64,000 bases of DNA from Pseudoalteromonas sp. R3 (GTDB taxonomy: Bacteria > Pseudomonadota > Gammaproteobacteria > Enterobacterales > Alteromonadaceae): contig NZ_CP034835.1 in NCBI RefSeq assembly GCF_004014715.1, forward strand, positions 1,736,001 to 1,800,000, read 5' to 3'. Position 1 is the stretch's first letter; each line of letters opens with the position of its first letter. Below the pieces are notes generated by a model that made no database searches, was not told where the DNA came from, and worked only from the letters and a program-made list of their open reading frames with translations. A program made the position numbers and the translations under genes. Shown here one piece after another: positions 18,101 through 28,177 of this stretch.

Positions 18101-18382
18101 ATGAATATAGACAGTTTAGTTAAAAATATAACGCCGGAACTTTATGAGCGACTTCAGTATGGCGCCGCTACCGGGCGCTGGCCAGATGGTACCGAGCTCA
18201 GTGATGCGCAAAAAGAACAAACCGTTCAGCTGGTCATGTTATATCAGGCAAAGGTAGCCAAAAGCACAGAACAGTTCACCATCAATGAACAAGGCGAGAT
18301 GGTTCAGAAATCCAAGCGTGAATTGCAACAAGAATTTAAAGCAGAAAATGAAATAGCCAGGTTTAGCGAAAATGATCTTTAA
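18101..18382 (+). CDS. yeaC: DUF1315 (YeaC) family protein
   Basis: A protein of 93 residues starting MNIDSLVKNITPELYERL and continuing YGAATGRWPDGTELSDAQK, which is the DUF1315 signature. It ends in a charged helix. The ATG at 18101 is used; longer forms would run into the preceding gene. The preceding gene ends 2 bp upstream, and the following DUF349 gene starts 11 bp before its stop, so the three are probably one operon. The function of YeaC proteins is not established. Confidence 0.85.
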   Translation: MNIDSLVKNITPELYERLQYGAATGRWPDGTELSDAQKEQTVQLVMLYQAKVAKSTEQFTINEQGEMVQKSKRELQQEFKAENEIARFSENDL

Positions 18383-21055
18383 AAACCTTTTTACCCCTAA
18401 ATGGAAGCACCCAAAAACACAGGTGCGATTAGCCGCAGTGGACAAACTGGACACAAGCAAAGACGCTGACGTGTTACAAACACTCGCGCTGGAAGACGAC
18501 TCGAGTCAGCTCAGGAAAAAGGTCCTGGATAAAATGAATGACCTGAGTTTGTGGTGGAAGGTGTATAAGCACGACCAGGAATTGAAAGAGCTGGCAGAGC
18601 AGCACATTTCTCAGGCCGTGTTGTCGGGTTCTAATTCCCTGAGTCAGGAGATCCGTGACGAGTATATTGACCGTTATGCACCGGCAAAAACATTGGAAAA
18701 AGTTGCCTTTAGTGATATTGCCAACGAACAAAAAGCAAAACTACTCAAGCGCCTTGCTAATGCAAAGCTGATTGAAAAAGCATTTAAAGAGGGGGGCGAG
18801 CCACTACAAGTACAGTTACTCCCCTGATCGCTCAGTATCAGCTGGAAAAGGCTGTACTCAAAGCTGCCTCTGGCGAGGCACGTACTTCGCTTGAGCAAAC
18901 GCTGGAGCAGCAACGCCTGAGCCAGATTATGCCAGAGCAGGTGACTCAGGCGGCTAAGCTGGTTTTGGCCAAACTTAATGCACTACGTGACAAACCGGAT
19001 TATCAACTGGTTGCCAGTCAGGCCGATGCATTGACAGCTCAATGGCAGGCGCTTGAAGTCCAGTGGCTGAGCGAAGAAGTGCAACAGGCTAACCAGGAAA
19101 AGTTTGAATCTATTTCGGCAAAGCTAAATAAACATCGTGAGACCTTACAGCATGCGTTCGAACAGGCTCAGCAACAAGCTGAACAGGCCGAGGCGAAAGC
19201 GAAAGCAATAAATGCGTTTGAAACCGGATTTGTAGCGCTTGAGCAGGCCCTTTCTGATACTGTCTCAGCCCTGGACTTAACCGCTCAAAGCTCGCTGCAA
19301 GCACAGCTTAATCAACTGAAAAATGACATCGAAGCGTCCGCTTACCATGCGGAGCCTGCATTAAAAGCACTGCTTGATAAGGTACACGATAGTGCCAGAC
19401 AGCTGGAGAGTTTACCTGAGCTTGTGAGCGCAAAAGAGCAGTTCGACAAGGCTCTGAATGCACTTAAAGATGTAGCGCCAAGCGAAGAACTGGCACAGCT
19501 TGATACTGTGTTAGCAGCTCAAAAACAGGCTTATCAGCATGCTCAATCACAGCTTCGCCAGTTACCCGCGGCTTTGAAAAAACAAGCTTCAGAGCAACTT
19601 AAAGAAATCAGCACTCAATTTAACCAGACGATGAAACCTCTGGTTGATGTGCAGGAAAAGCACCTCAAAGAAGCGCGCAAAAAAGCACGAGATGTACAAC
19701 GATTGCTTGACCAGGGTCGTTTTAATGTTGCGTTTGGCGTGTTTAATGGCTTTATAGAAAGCTATGAGCAGTTGAGTGAAGGGTTTAAACAGCAACTTGC
19801 AAAACAGTTCACAACCTTGAGCGAGGCGCTGCAGGAACTTAAAGACTGGCAAAAATATGCATCACAACCTAAGCGCACCGAGTTATTGCAACAGCTTGAC
19901 GAGATGCTGACCGAGCAGGAAGTCGATCCTAAAGCCCGCGCAGCACAGGTTAAATTGCTACGAGTGCGCTGGAACGAACTGGGACGTGTTGAAAGCGATG
20001 AAGAAAAAGCACAGGCTGCACAATTTGATGAGAAAATTGAGTTGTTGTTCGCTCCGTGTCGCGCTTATTTTGCTGAGCAAGACGAACTACGCAAAAAGGT
20101 GATAGAACAGCGTGAAGAACTCGTCGGACAAATGGCTGCGCTTATTCCTGTGATGCAACAACCTGAAGCAGACTGGCGTCAGGTCGAAAGTGTGTTTAAC
20201 CGGGTCAACAAGCAATGGCGTGGAGCAGGCAGTCTGGATGCGGCAACCTACCAGGCACTTAATAAGCGTTATCGTGATGCTTATACTCAGGTCAATGAGC
20301 AATTAAAAGCCCGTCATCAGGCAAATGCACAACTGAAGCAAAAGTTGGTAGCAGAGGCACAAGAACAGCTGGAGCTTGAAGATGTTGGCCAGGCCTGCGA
20401 TACGTTGAAAGCTCTGCAAAAGCGCTGGCAAGAAATTGGCTTTGCCGGCACTAAGCAGGAACACACATTGTGGCAGGAATTCAGAAAGCACAACGATGCG
20501 GTATTTAGCAAGCGCCAGGAGCAGAAAAACGCCGAACGCGAACAGGCTCAGGCGCAGGAAGCACAGCAGCGCCAGTTACTGGCTGAATTAGATAGCCAAA
20601 TGATCGATGCTAAAACTCAGTCAGAGCTATTGTCAGTCAAAGAAGCCGTGCACAGCACTGAGGTGCTTGCATCGCTGAGAAAAACCAAACAACAGTTGCT
20701 AGAACAGACAGAGGCAAAGTTGAATGAACTTTTCTCAGCGCAGAGCCGTGAAAAATTCAACGAACTGGTTGAGGCTATTCGTGCCGGTGATACTCCGCCT
20801 TGCAGCTGGCTGAGTGGTAATGATTCAGGGTTATCTGCCGAGCAGTTATTACTGCGACTTGAAGTGATGACGAACAACGACTCGCCTGCTAATTTGCAAC
20901 AAGCGAGGATGGCAGAGCAGGTAGCACTACTGGAAGCCAAGTTACAGGGCGGCGCCCAGTCACTGGAATATTACCTGAATTGTTACCTGTCACAGGTTGT
21001 GAATGATACTCATGATGTTGAACGGGAAAGGCTAATTAAGGTCCTGACAGCATAA
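18372..21055 (+). pseudogene. DUF349 coiled-coil protein, frame broken by one base
   Basis: The first frame (MIFKNLFTPKWKHPKTQVR) runs 151 codons and stops right after QVQLLP. One further C in the C4 run at 18821-18824 restores the frame into LIAQYQLEKAV and gives 894 residues. The rest is a long, highly charged, Gln/Ala/Glu-rich protein of coiled-coil type with repeated DUF349 units. Each unit carries a Trp-Lys/Arg pattern, as in RVRWNELGRV, VNKQWRGAG and LQKRWQEIG. It is probably cytoplasmic and has no known function. The otherwise clean frame argues for a sequencing indel. Confidence 0.85.
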
Positions 21056-21068
21056 CAGGGCTAATACG

Positions 21069-21094
21069 AAAAAGGCGCCGTAAGGCGCTTTTTT
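21069..21094 (+). terminator. Intrinsic terminator of the zinc-ribbon/yeaC/DUF349 unit
   Basis: Stem GCGCC / GGCGC with loop GTAA, A-run before and T6 after, 14 bp past the DUF349 stop codon. Confidence 0.85.
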
Positions 21095-21175
21095 ATTGTC
21101 TGTAATACGCAAAATTATTCCAAGTTGCTCCGTCAAATTGAACAGGTATTTAGTGTAATTGGTATGAAATGCGTA

Positions 21176-22072
21176 TTAATGTAAAAGTTGTTGTAACGCT
21201 TCTTCAAGGGTTGGATAGCGAAAACGATAGTTAGCCTTGAGTGCGCGTCGTGGCAGCACGCGCTGGCCGTAAATAAGTAGCTCAGACATTTCCCCAAACA
21301 TGGCCTTAAGCACGAATTCGGGCATTGTAAACATGGCAGGTCGCCTCAGTGTCAGCGCCAGGCGTTCAGCAAACTCTTTGTTCGATACAGGTGCAGGTGC
21401 AGTGGCATTAAATACACCGGACAGTTCCTGATGCTTGAGCAAGAATAAGATTAACTGCACCATGTCATCGATGTGGATCCAGGACATCATCTGTGTTCCA
21501 CTGGCCATTGGACCACCCATTCCGAATTTAAATGCAGGCAACATTTTCTTTAGAGCGCCACCCTGTTTTGACAATACTATGCCTGTTCTGACAATACAGA
21601 CGCGTGTATTTTCACTTTCAGCATGATGAGCCTGCTCTTCCCACTCCTTACACAGCTGATGACTAAACTCCTGATAGGGCTCGTCGAAATCTTCACCTAC
21701 TTTGACAGTTGCGGGCTGTCTGCCGTAATAACCTATGGCACTACCTGATATAAAGGTGTGTGGTGGGGTTTCGCAGTCCCGGATCCGAGCACTGAGTTCA
21801 CGCGTTAATCGAACTCGACTGTCAACAATTCTGGCTTTTTGTTTGTCCGTCCAGCGTTTCTCTGCTATTGGTTCTCCCGCCAGGTTTATCACGACATCCA
21901 GCTCATTAAAATTAACCTGATCTAGGCTATCAATGGGTTCAATCTTGCTGTCCAGCTTGCGCCTGGCCCCAGAGACATTGCGTGTTAAGACGATTATTTT
22001 GTGTTTGTTGACTAGGAACTTGCAAAGTTCTGATCCTATCAGACCGGTGGCACCGGTAATTAATACATTCAT
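21176..22072 (-). CDS. TIGR01777 family oxidoreductase (YfcH-like)
   Basis: A 298-residue extended short-chain dehydrogenase related to sugar epimerases. The N-terminal Rossmann motif is ITGATGLIGSEL; other marks are INLAGEPIAEKRWTDKQK, SGSAIGYYG (active-site Tyr) and SWIHIDDMV. The C-terminal DUF1731 part is typical (ELLIYGQRVLPRRALKANYRFRYP). Cofactor is presumably NAD(P). The substrate is not known; in bacteria the family is often linked to cell-envelope or division functions. It is divergent from the AI-2E gene. Confidence 0.88.
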   Translation of the reverse strand: MNVLITGATGLIGSELCKFLVNKHKIIVLTRNVSGARRKLDSKIEPIDSLDQVNFNELDVVINLAGEPIAEKRWTDKQKARIVDSRVRLTRELSARIRDCETPPHTFISGSAIGYYGRQPATVKVGEDFDEPYQEFSHQLCKEWEEQAHHAESENTRVCIVRTGIVLSKQGGALKKMLPAFKFGMGGPMASGTQMMSWIHIDDMVQLILFLLKHQELSGVFNATAPAPVSNKEFAERLALTLRRPAMFTMPEFVLKAMFGEMSELLIYGQRVLPRRALKANYRFRYPTLEEALQQLLH

Positions 22073-22227
22073 GTATAACCCATTTTTAATAATTTAGTCT
22101 CTTATACTCAGTGCAGTGTATTGTCGATCAATTTATTAGTTGTGCGTGCTTTGATGCTAAATTCCGTTACAATGAAGCTCCGGGTGCCTGGATATTATCG
22201 GGCACATACTTTGTTTCCGGGTCATAT

Positions 22228-22246
22228 ACCGGTATTAATTACCGGT
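22228..22246. repeat. Perfect dyad ACCGGTA-N5-TACCGGT
   Basis: A 19-bp palindrome with 7-bp arms, ending 27 bp before the GTG start of the AI-2E transporter gene. Its position fits an operator or a 5' UTR stem. No matching regulator lies nearby. Confidence 0.4.
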
Positions 22247-22273
22247 TTAGCACAGTTAATGTAAGGAAAAGTC

Positions 22274-23308
22274 GTGTCTTCATTGTCTGGGATCACTAAA
22301 AGCTTAGTCGTTATTGCGTCATTGTTCATTGTTTTAGCCGGAATAAAACTGGCCAACGAAATTGTCGTCCCTTTTGTTTTGGCAGCCTTTATTGCCATTA
22401 TTTGCAATCCGCTTTTGAAGTTTTTCGCAAATTACCGGATCCCTAAGGGGCTGGCAATCGTGCTGATTATTATGCTGGTCATGCTGATGGGCATGAGTCT
22501 GACAGGCCTGGTTGGCCAGTCGCTCAATGATTTTTCCAGCCAGCTGCCGCAATATCGTGAAGCGCTGAGAAGTAAATTTATCTGGTTTGTCGATATGGCG
22601 GCTCAGTACAATATCTTAGTGGATAAGCAACAACTTATTGCGCTGTTCGACCCGGGCAAAATGATAGATGTAGCGACCAATATGCTAACTGGCTTTGGCG
22701 GCGTCATGGCAAATATTTTCCTGATCCTCCTGACGGTAGTATTTATGCTCTTTGAAGCACCGATGATCAGCACTAAAGTTCACCTGGCGCTGGATGATCC
22801 GGACATGAAAATGAAGCAAATTGACCGGTTTCTGGATTCCATTAACAGCTATCTGGCAATTAAGACCTTGGTATCACTGGCAACGGGTGTGCTTGCTGCG
22901 GGTTTTTTGTGGGTGCTTGATATTGATTACTTTATCTTATGGGGTGTCTTTGCATTTTTGCTTAATTACATTCCCAATATCGGTTCAATTATCGCCGCGG
23001 TCCCTCCGGTATTGTTAGCACTTGTTACTCACAGTCCTATGATTAGTGCCATCGTTGCTGCCGGCTATATCAGTATTAACACCATTATGGGTAATATTAT
23101 CGAGCCTCGTTTTATGGGCAGAGGGCTGGGGCTCAGCACTTTGGTTGTGTTCCTGTCTTTGATTTTCTGGGGATGGCTACTTGGTACGGTAGGCATGTTA
23201 CTGTCTGTGCCACTTACCATGGTTGTTAAAATTGCGCTGGAGAACAGTGAGGACGGTCGCTGGCTGGCGACTATGTTAGGTGGTGAAGAGCAACATAATG
23301 CCAGATAG
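22274..23308 (+). CDS. AI-2E family transporter (PerM-like)
   Basis: A protein of 344 residues with seven or eight hydrophobic helices. It has an N-terminal pair (LVVIASLFIVLAGIKLANEI, FVLAAFIAIICNPLL), a central soluble stretch, and the family signature FLLNYIPNIGSIIAAVPPVLLAL followed by GNIIEPRFMGRGLGLSTLVV. The start is GTG with AAGGA upstream. The family includes TqsA and PerM and some Na+/H+ antiporters, so the substrate cannot be assigned from the sequence. Confidence 0.88.
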   Translation: MSSLSGITKSLVVIASLFIVLAGIKLANEIVVPFVLAAFIAIICNPLLKFFANYRIPKGLAIVLIIMLVMLMGMSLTGLVGQSLNDFSSQLPQYREALRSKFIWFVDMAAQYNILVDKQQLIALFDPGKMIDVATNMLTGFGGVMANIFLILLTVVFMLFEAPMISTKVHLALDDPDMKMKQIDRFLDSINSYLAIKTLVSLATGVLAAGFLWVLDIDYFILWGVFAFLLNYIPNIGSIIAAVPPVLLALVTHSPMISAIVAAGYISINTIMGNIIEPRFMGRGLGLSTLVVFLSLIFWGWLLGTVGMLLSVPLTMVVKIALENSEDGRWLATMLGGEEQHNAR

Positions 23309-23322
23309 CTAAGGCTATCTGG
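23301..23322 (+). terminator. Hairpin overlapping the AI-2E stop codon
   Basis: A perfect 9-bp stem CCAGATAGC / GCTATCTGG with loop TAAG. The 5' arm includes the TAG stop. No T-run follows, so it may protect the 3' end rather than terminate. Confidence 0.4.
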
Positions 23323-23417
23323 CGCTTCAATCAACTTGAAAGCATCTTTAAAGTTAGTATGCGTCGGTTACCATCAGACGTGACAGGCCGATAGAAATTT
23401 GTACGCCAGGGTATGGT

Positions 23418-23843
23418 CTACTGGAGCAGAAAATCGGCCTGTAGTTCATGTGTATGCTGTTTAATAAACTCAATCTTACAGCGTTTATAGACTTTGGCTG
23501 CCATGGTTGCATTGGGCATCTGTTTCAGGTAGCGCCAGCGGCAGGCATCTTCCATATACCTCTCCTGGTTTATAAAGCTACGCTGAATGATCGGCAGCAG
23601 CTGAGAGTTACCGGTCTCTTTTTGTAGGTTTTCGGTGTCCATGACCAATTTCGTTATCCAGGTTTTTCTTTCACGCTCAAGCAGCTCAATATTACCATCC
23701 AGGCACATCAGGTAACGTTTGGCTTTTTCAGGGTGATCTGAATTGAGGTGGTCGCACTGTTGCAGGGTTAATCTGGCTGCCTGAGCAGACACGCTGAGCG
23801 TTAACAGGGTAAAAAAGCACAGTGTTTTATTGGTTCTGTTCAT
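23418..23843 (-). CDS. Secreted protein, LprI/DUF1311-like
   Basis: A protein of 141 residues. Signal peptide MNRTNKTLCFFTLLTLSVSAQA is followed by a helical, charged domain with four cysteines spaced as in DUF1311 proteins (QQC, LMC, DAC, KRC). It also has the family-like stretches LLERERKTW and RSFINQERYMEDACRWRY. It is probably periplasmic. It overlaps the last 17 bp of the sensor kinase gene, so it should be expressed with the two-component system. A lysozyme-inhibitor role is known only for some family members. Confidence 0.6.
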   Translation of the reverse strand: MNRTNKTLCFFTLLTLSVSAQAARLTLQQCDHLNSDHPEKAKRYLMCLDGNIELLERERKTWITKLVMDTENLQKETGNSQLLPIIQRSFINQERYMEDACRWRYLKQMPNATMAAKVYKRCKIEFIKQHTHELQADFLLQ

Positions 23844-25164
23844 AACTAAATTCTATTGTAAACTGAGCACCGCCCAGCTGGCTGTAATCAATGTCTATGC
23901 TTCCATGGTAGGAAGAGACGAGGTCAGACACAATGGCCATCCCCACACCATGGCCACTTTCGTAGGTGTCGAGTCGTGTCCCACGTTGTAACAGGGTCTT
24001 TCTGTTTTGTTCAGGTATTCCGGGACCATCGTCGCTAATGATGAAGCGTACGCCTTTGCTTTGATTATATTTCACTTCTATATCGACCTGTGAATTACAG
24101 GCTTTACAGGCATTGTCGATCAAATTACCTAAAATTTCCATTAGATCGGTCTTATCACCCAAAAAAGCCGCCTCTGGCGGGCACTCAGAACTAAAGTTGA
24201 TGTGCTTATCATGGTAAACCTTAGTCATGGCGTTTAGAATGGAATTAACCACAGGCTCTACCTGAGTTTGCTTTTTCCAGGTATCGGAGGCGCCAGATGC
24301 GGCCCGTTTTAACTGGTGTTCAATCATGGCATTGATGCGGTCAAGCTGTTCCTGCGCCTCATCATTTTCCGCCATCGGGCTAGATTTTAGCACGGCCAAC
24401 GGGGTCTTAAGCGCATGTGCCAGGTCGCTCAGCGAGGCTCGGTAACGTTCTTTTTGGCGTCTTTGCGAGTCCAGTAGTAAATTGAGATCCGCCTTAATGG
24501 TATTCAACTCAACTGGGTAGAGGCCACTGATTTTATCTATTTCACCCGCTTCAATTGCTTTGATCTCCCTGTCTAGTCTTTGCAGTGGGCGAGCACTCCA
24601 GATAAAACCAAATGCCATTAGTGCGGCTATCATCACGCCCATCACCAGCATCCAGTTGACCAGGGTATTACGAAACTGTGCCATTTGTGCGACCAAAGCT
24701 GAGTTTTTCTTTAACAGTATAAACTTAGCTTGCTGTGAGTGGCTGGCATTACCGAGAATGACGGTCATGCTCAGTTGCCAATAAAGTTCCTGGTTGTATT
24801 CAACCCGTTCGAATTCAGCAGCCCCTGCTTTACTTTGCGATATGTCCGGCGTTACGGTTAAATTCATTGCTGATTCGGAGTGCCACACCAGCGCGTTTTG
24901 CTGATAAATAAGTGCATAAGTGTCTGAATTAAGACGGTTCAGCTCAGGTGCCAAAATGCTATTTGGCATCTCCATTGTCACAAAATCAACTTCGGAGATC
25001 AGGGAGTAGAGGTGGGCTTCCAGTGTTTTTTCTGTGGCGTCTACTAAAGTGGCATAGTAGGCACGGCCTATCGAAAAAAATAGCGCGGGAAGGGCAACGA
25101 TTAAAACAAAGACAAGGATAAATCCTTGCCTTATTTTTAAAGAGATTTGAGCGCGATTTACCAC
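23827..25164 (-). CDS. PhoQ-like sensor histidine kinase
   Basis: A 445-residue inner-membrane kinase. Helix one (FILVFVLIVALPALFFS) and helix two (LVNWMLVMGVMIAALMAFGFIW, about residue 170) enclose a periplasmic domain of roughly 125 residues. A HAMP-like linker leads to the H-box (LAHALKTPLAVL, His250). The HATPase has LIDNACKAC, DDGPGIPE and GVGMAIV. It should autophosphorylate and phosphorylate the response regulator that precedes it, whose stop overlaps this start by 7 bp. The low density of acidic clusters means that a divalent-cation signal is unproven. Confidence 0.9.
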   Translation of the reverse strand: MVNRAQISLKIRQGFILVFVLIVALPALFFSIGRAYYATLVDATEKTLEAHLYSLISEVDFVTMEMPNSILAPELNRLNSDTYALIYQQNALVWHSESAMNLTVTPDISQSKAGAAEFERVEYNQELYWQLSMTVILGNASHSQQAKFILLKKNSALVAQMAQFRNTLVNWMLVMGVMIAALMAFGFIWSARPLQRLDREIKAIEAGEIDKISGLYPVELNTIKADLNLLLDSQRRQKERYRASLSDLAHALKTPLAVLKSSPMAENDEAQEQLDRINAMIEHQLKRAASGASDTWKKQTQVEPVVNSILNAMTKVYHDKHINFSSECPPEAAFLGDKTDLMEILGNLIDNACKACNSQVDIEVKYNQSKGVRFIISDDGPGIPEQNRKTLLQRGTRLDTYESGHGVGMAIVSDLVSSYHGSIDIDYSQLGGAQFTIEFSYEQNQ

Positions 25165-25832
25165 TGGTTTTTAAACCTATAGCCTCGCCCTCTGAGGGTT
25201 TCAACTGGGTTCAGTGTGCCGTCCGGGTCCAGTTTCTTTCGGAGCCTGAGTACGAAGACCTCGATCACATTCGAGTCCAGATCAAAATCCTGATCGTAAA
25301 TATGTTCAGTCAGTTCAGATTTAGAGATAACCTTGTGAGGGTTGACCATAAGGTACTCAAGCACCTTATACTCATACGCTGTCAGGGTGAGCTCGCGGTC
25401 TTCTACCCAAACTTGCTGAGAGCGAGTGTGGATCTTGACGGGGCCAATGCAAATCTCAGGGTTAGCTTGTCCGGCACTTCTGCGGATCAAGGCGTTACAG
25501 CGAGCTATCAATTCCTCTGTATGGAACGGCTTAGTAAGATAGTCATCAGCGCCGGCATCCAGCCCCTCGACTTTTTCCTGCCAGCGATCCCGAGCGGTTA
25601 AAATTAAAATGGGTAACTTAATGTCTTTTGCTCGTGCCTGTCGAATGAGTTCAATGCCATCGAGCTTAGGTAAACCCAAATCAACCACTGCCAGATCAAG
25701 CGGATATTCAGTTAAGTGAAAAAGACCGTTTTCTCCGTCGTGGCATAGGTCCACACTGTATTTTTCTTTCTCCAGCGCGGTACGCAGGTTCTCAGCCAGT
25801 TGTATATCATCTTCTATTACAAGAATTCGCAT
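25158..25832 (-). CDS. PhoP-like response regulator (OmpR family)
   Basis: A 224-residue transcription factor. The receiver domain has Asp8-Asp9 (VIEDDIQLAE), phospho-acceptor Asp51 (AVVDLGLPKLDG), the conserved Thr/Ala switch (ILTARDRW) and Lys in YLTKPF. The C-terminal winged helix has the OmpR features LTAYEYKVLEYLM, VISKSELTEHIYD and VETLRGRGYRF. It is the partner of the kinase encoded directly downstream. A PepSY gene lies 3 bp upstream. Confidence 0.92.
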   Translation of the reverse strand: MRILVIEDDIQLAENLRTALEKEKYSVDLCHDGENGLFHLTEYPLDLAVVDLGLPKLDGIELIRQARAKDIKLPILILTARDRWQEKVEGLDAGADDYLTKPFHTEELIARCNALIRRSAGQANPEICIGPVKIHTRSQQVWVEDRELTLTAYEYKVLEYLMVNPHKVISKSELTEHIYDQDFDLDSNVIEVFVLRLRKKLDPDGTLNPVETLRGRGYRFKNQW

Positions 25833-25835
25833 TGT

Positions 25836-26087
25836 TTAGTCCTTCTTCACTTCGCCCGTAACCTGGTGAACTTTTAAATCTATGATCCGACCATCATCGC
25901 GTAAGATCCGCACAATGTAGTAGTCTCCTTGTTTGGAGATTTTGAGGGTTTTGCCCGAATACTGGTCGGTTGCAAGTTTTACAGCTTGTTTTTTGCTTAT
26001 TGTGTCTTGCTTCTCGGTGGCCTGCGCAGAGTGTGATCCCAGTAAACAACAGAGTAGCACTGTAGCAAAACATCTTGGCAACTGCAT
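25836..26087 (-). CDS. PepSY domain protein, secreted
   Basis: A protein of 83 residues. A signal peptide (CFATVLLCCLLGSHSAQA) is followed by one PepSY unit, with KKQAVKLATDQYSGKTLK, YYIVRILRDDGRIIDLKV and TGEVKKD. It is periplasmic. It lies first in a four-gene minus-strand operon with the response regulator, kinase and the LprI-like protein. Small PepSY proteins next to PhoPQ-like systems are common in Alteromonadales and Vibrionaceae and may modulate the sensor in the periplasm; that role is inference. Confidence 0.82.
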   Translation of the reverse strand: MQLPRCFATVLLCCLLGSHSAQATEKQDTISKKQAVKLATDQYSGKTLKISKQGDYYIVRILRDDGRIIDLKVHQVTGEVKKD

Positions 26088-26168
26088 TTAATAAGCTCCA
26101 CGGTTAGGGTTGCTTAACATCATTGTGGCACAGGCTAAGAGTGATCGACTTAACCCATGCTGAACTTG

Positions 26169-26468
26169 TTAAGGCAGTACTTTCTTGTATGGCTTAACCA
26201 CGCTGTTAGCATAGACGCCAGCTGCGATGTAAGGGTCTTCTGCTGCCCAGGCTTTGGCTTGTGCCAGAGACTCAAACTCGGCGATGACCAGTGATCCGGT
26301 AAACCCGGCTTCACCTGGATCTGGGCTGTCGATGGCAGGCAAAGGGCCTGCGGCGAATAAACGCTGTTGCTGTGCAAGCTCGTCCAGTCTTGCCAAGTGC
26401 GCAGGGCGCGCAGCCAGACGCTTCTGTAAAGAGTTCTCAACGTCAGTTGAGTAGATCATGTAAAGCAT
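26169..26468 (-). CDS. YciI family protein
   Basis: A protein of 99 residues. From the ATG at 26468 the YciI pattern is complete: [59 protein letters not shown] and the terminal VKPYKKVLP. The His in RPAHL and Asp in EDPY are the conserved pair. The fold is ferredoxin-like; the function is not established. Residues before this start lack family resemblance, so the longer open frame is not used. The gene is monocistronic. Confidence 0.85.
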   Translation of the reverse strand: MLYMIYSTDVENSLQKRLAARPAHLARLDELAQQQRLFAAGPLPAIDSPDPGEAGFTGSLVIAEFESLAQAKAWAAEDPYIAAGVYANSVVKPYKKVLP

Positions 26469-26697
26469 AAGATGCAAAGAATTATTGTGTAATTTGGGCC
26501 TATCATAGACCGAATCTCCCCTTTGTGTAAATGCTCCGGACGCGTGTGTAGCGTTGAGCAATAAGCTATCTGGCAGGTGTAAAGCCGCCAGGTTTACGCT
26601 TCAGCGCGACGGATTAGACGTTTATACTTGAAATTCCGTGCGGATGGCTGGTAGAGTCCTTCGACTATTCTTATAAAATAATAATAAGGTTTTTCTT

Positions 26698-28122
26698 GTG
26701 AGCGCAAATCGTGAGCACTTCAGCTCGCGGCTAGGATTTATTCTTGCCGCAGCAGGTTCCGCAGTAGGGATTGGTAACCTGGTTGGGTTTCCCGTGTCTG
26801 CAACAAAAAATGGGGGCGGTGCTTTTCTGCTAACTTATGCCCTGTTTGTTATCTTTATTTGTTTGCCTGTGATGATGGCAGAGATGGCGATGGGTCGAAA
26901 GGCACAAAAAGACCCTTACGGTTCATACAAATCACTGACACAAGGTGATAAAAAGTGGTCTCTTGCGGGGGCGATTGCAGTATTAACGCCGTTTATGATC
27001 GCGGTGTTCTATATGGTGATCACGGTATGGATTTTCGGTTACCTGGTCCAGACGGTAATGGGTAATCTTGACCTGTTGGCAAATCCGGGTCATTTTGATG
27101 CATTTGTGAACCAGTACTCTATGTTCATCTACATGGTATTTGTTGGTATTATTGTTAACCTGATACTGATAGGTGGTGTAAAAGAAGGGATTGAAAAAGC
27201 AGCTAAGTTTATGATGCCAGCCCTTTTTGTTCTACTGCTGGGACTGGTGATGTACGTATTAACGCTGGATAATGCGATGGAAGGGGTGCGTTACTACCTA
27301 GTCCCTGACTTTTCCAAAATGAATGCCAGCGTGCTCAATGGTGCCTTATCTCAGTCATTCTTTTCACTGTCGCTGGGGATGGGTATCCTCATCACTTACG
27401 CGTCGTATATCTCCAAAAAAGATGACATTGTTGGCAGCTCCAAAATGGTTGCGATCACCGACTCTCTGGTTGCATTTATTGCGGGTCTGATGGTGTTACC
27501 AGCCATCTTTAGTTTCAACCCGGATACTGATCCCGCGCAGTTGAGCGATTCATCAGTTTCAATGATTTTTGTCTATCTACCAAAGCTGCTACTGGCATTA
27601 CAATCTGACATCGGTTACTTCGGAGCCTCTGCCGTAGCTGCGGTATTTTTCCTGTTAGTCTTCTTTGCTGCCATTACCTCACTCGTTTCTATCATTGAAG
27701 TACCGACTGCTGCGCTGATGGAAGAGAAAGACATCAGTCGTAAGAAAGCATTGGGCCTGCTGGCATTGACTACCGGTGGTTTGACAGTGTTGTGTACTAT
27801 GTCTTTTGGTATGGTGGGGTGGCTGACTGATTTTGTTAATTATGGTGGGGCCAGTCAGAGTATGTTTGCACTGATCTCTGACGTATTCTACGAAACCATT
27901 TTGCCATTCAACGGTTTGCTGGTGTGTTTATTCGTTATGTATCGCTGGAAAAAACACAATCTGTCTGAAGAACTGGCACAGGGATCACCTAACTATAAGG
28001 GGAGTTTAATGGAAAAGTACGTGAACTTTTCTCTGTCCACCTTTATTCCGGTTATCCTGTTGCTGATTTTTGTCAACACAGTGACCACTAAGTTCTTCTC
28101 TTTCAGTCTGTTTGGTTTCTGA
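26698..28122 (+). CDS. Sodium-dependent transporter, NSS (SNF) family
   Basis: A 474-residue symporter of the neurotransmitter:sodium type. The N-terminus has the NSS signature SSRLGFILAAAGSAVGIGNLVGFP, with helix 1 unwound at the substrate site, followed by KNGGGAFLLTYALFV. About 11 to 12 membrane helices are seen, including SFFSLSLGMGILITYASY, which carries helix 6 features. The start is GTG with AAGG seven to eight bases upstream. It probably takes up an amino acid with Na+; the substrate is not determinable. Confidence 0.9.
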   Translation: MSANREHFSSRLGFILAAAGSAVGIGNLVGFPVSATKNGGGAFLLTYALFVIFICLPVMMAEMAMGRKAQKDPYGSYKSLTQGDKKWSLAGAIAVLTPFMIAVFYMVITVWIFGYLVQTVMGNLDLLANPGHFDAFVNQYSMFIYMVFVGIIVNLILIGGVKEGIEKAAKFMMPALFVLLLGLVMYVLTLDNAMEGVRYYLVPDFSKMNASVLNGALSQSFFSLSLGMGILITYASYISKKDDIVGSSKMVAITDSLVAFIAGLMVLPAIFSFNPDTDPAQLSDSSVSMIFVYLPKLLLALQSDIGYFGASAVAAVFFLLVFFAAITSLVSIIEVPTAALMEEKDISRKKALGLLALTTGGLTVLCTMSFGMVGWLTDFVNYGGASQSMFALISDVFYETILPFNGLLVCLFVMYRWKKHNLSEELAQGSPNYKGSLMEKYVNFSLSTFIPVILLLIFVNTVTTKFFSFSLFGF

Positions 28123-28177
28123 TCACCAACACGACACTTGCTCTCGGGCGTCAGCATAACCGCGGCGCCGGGGAGTT

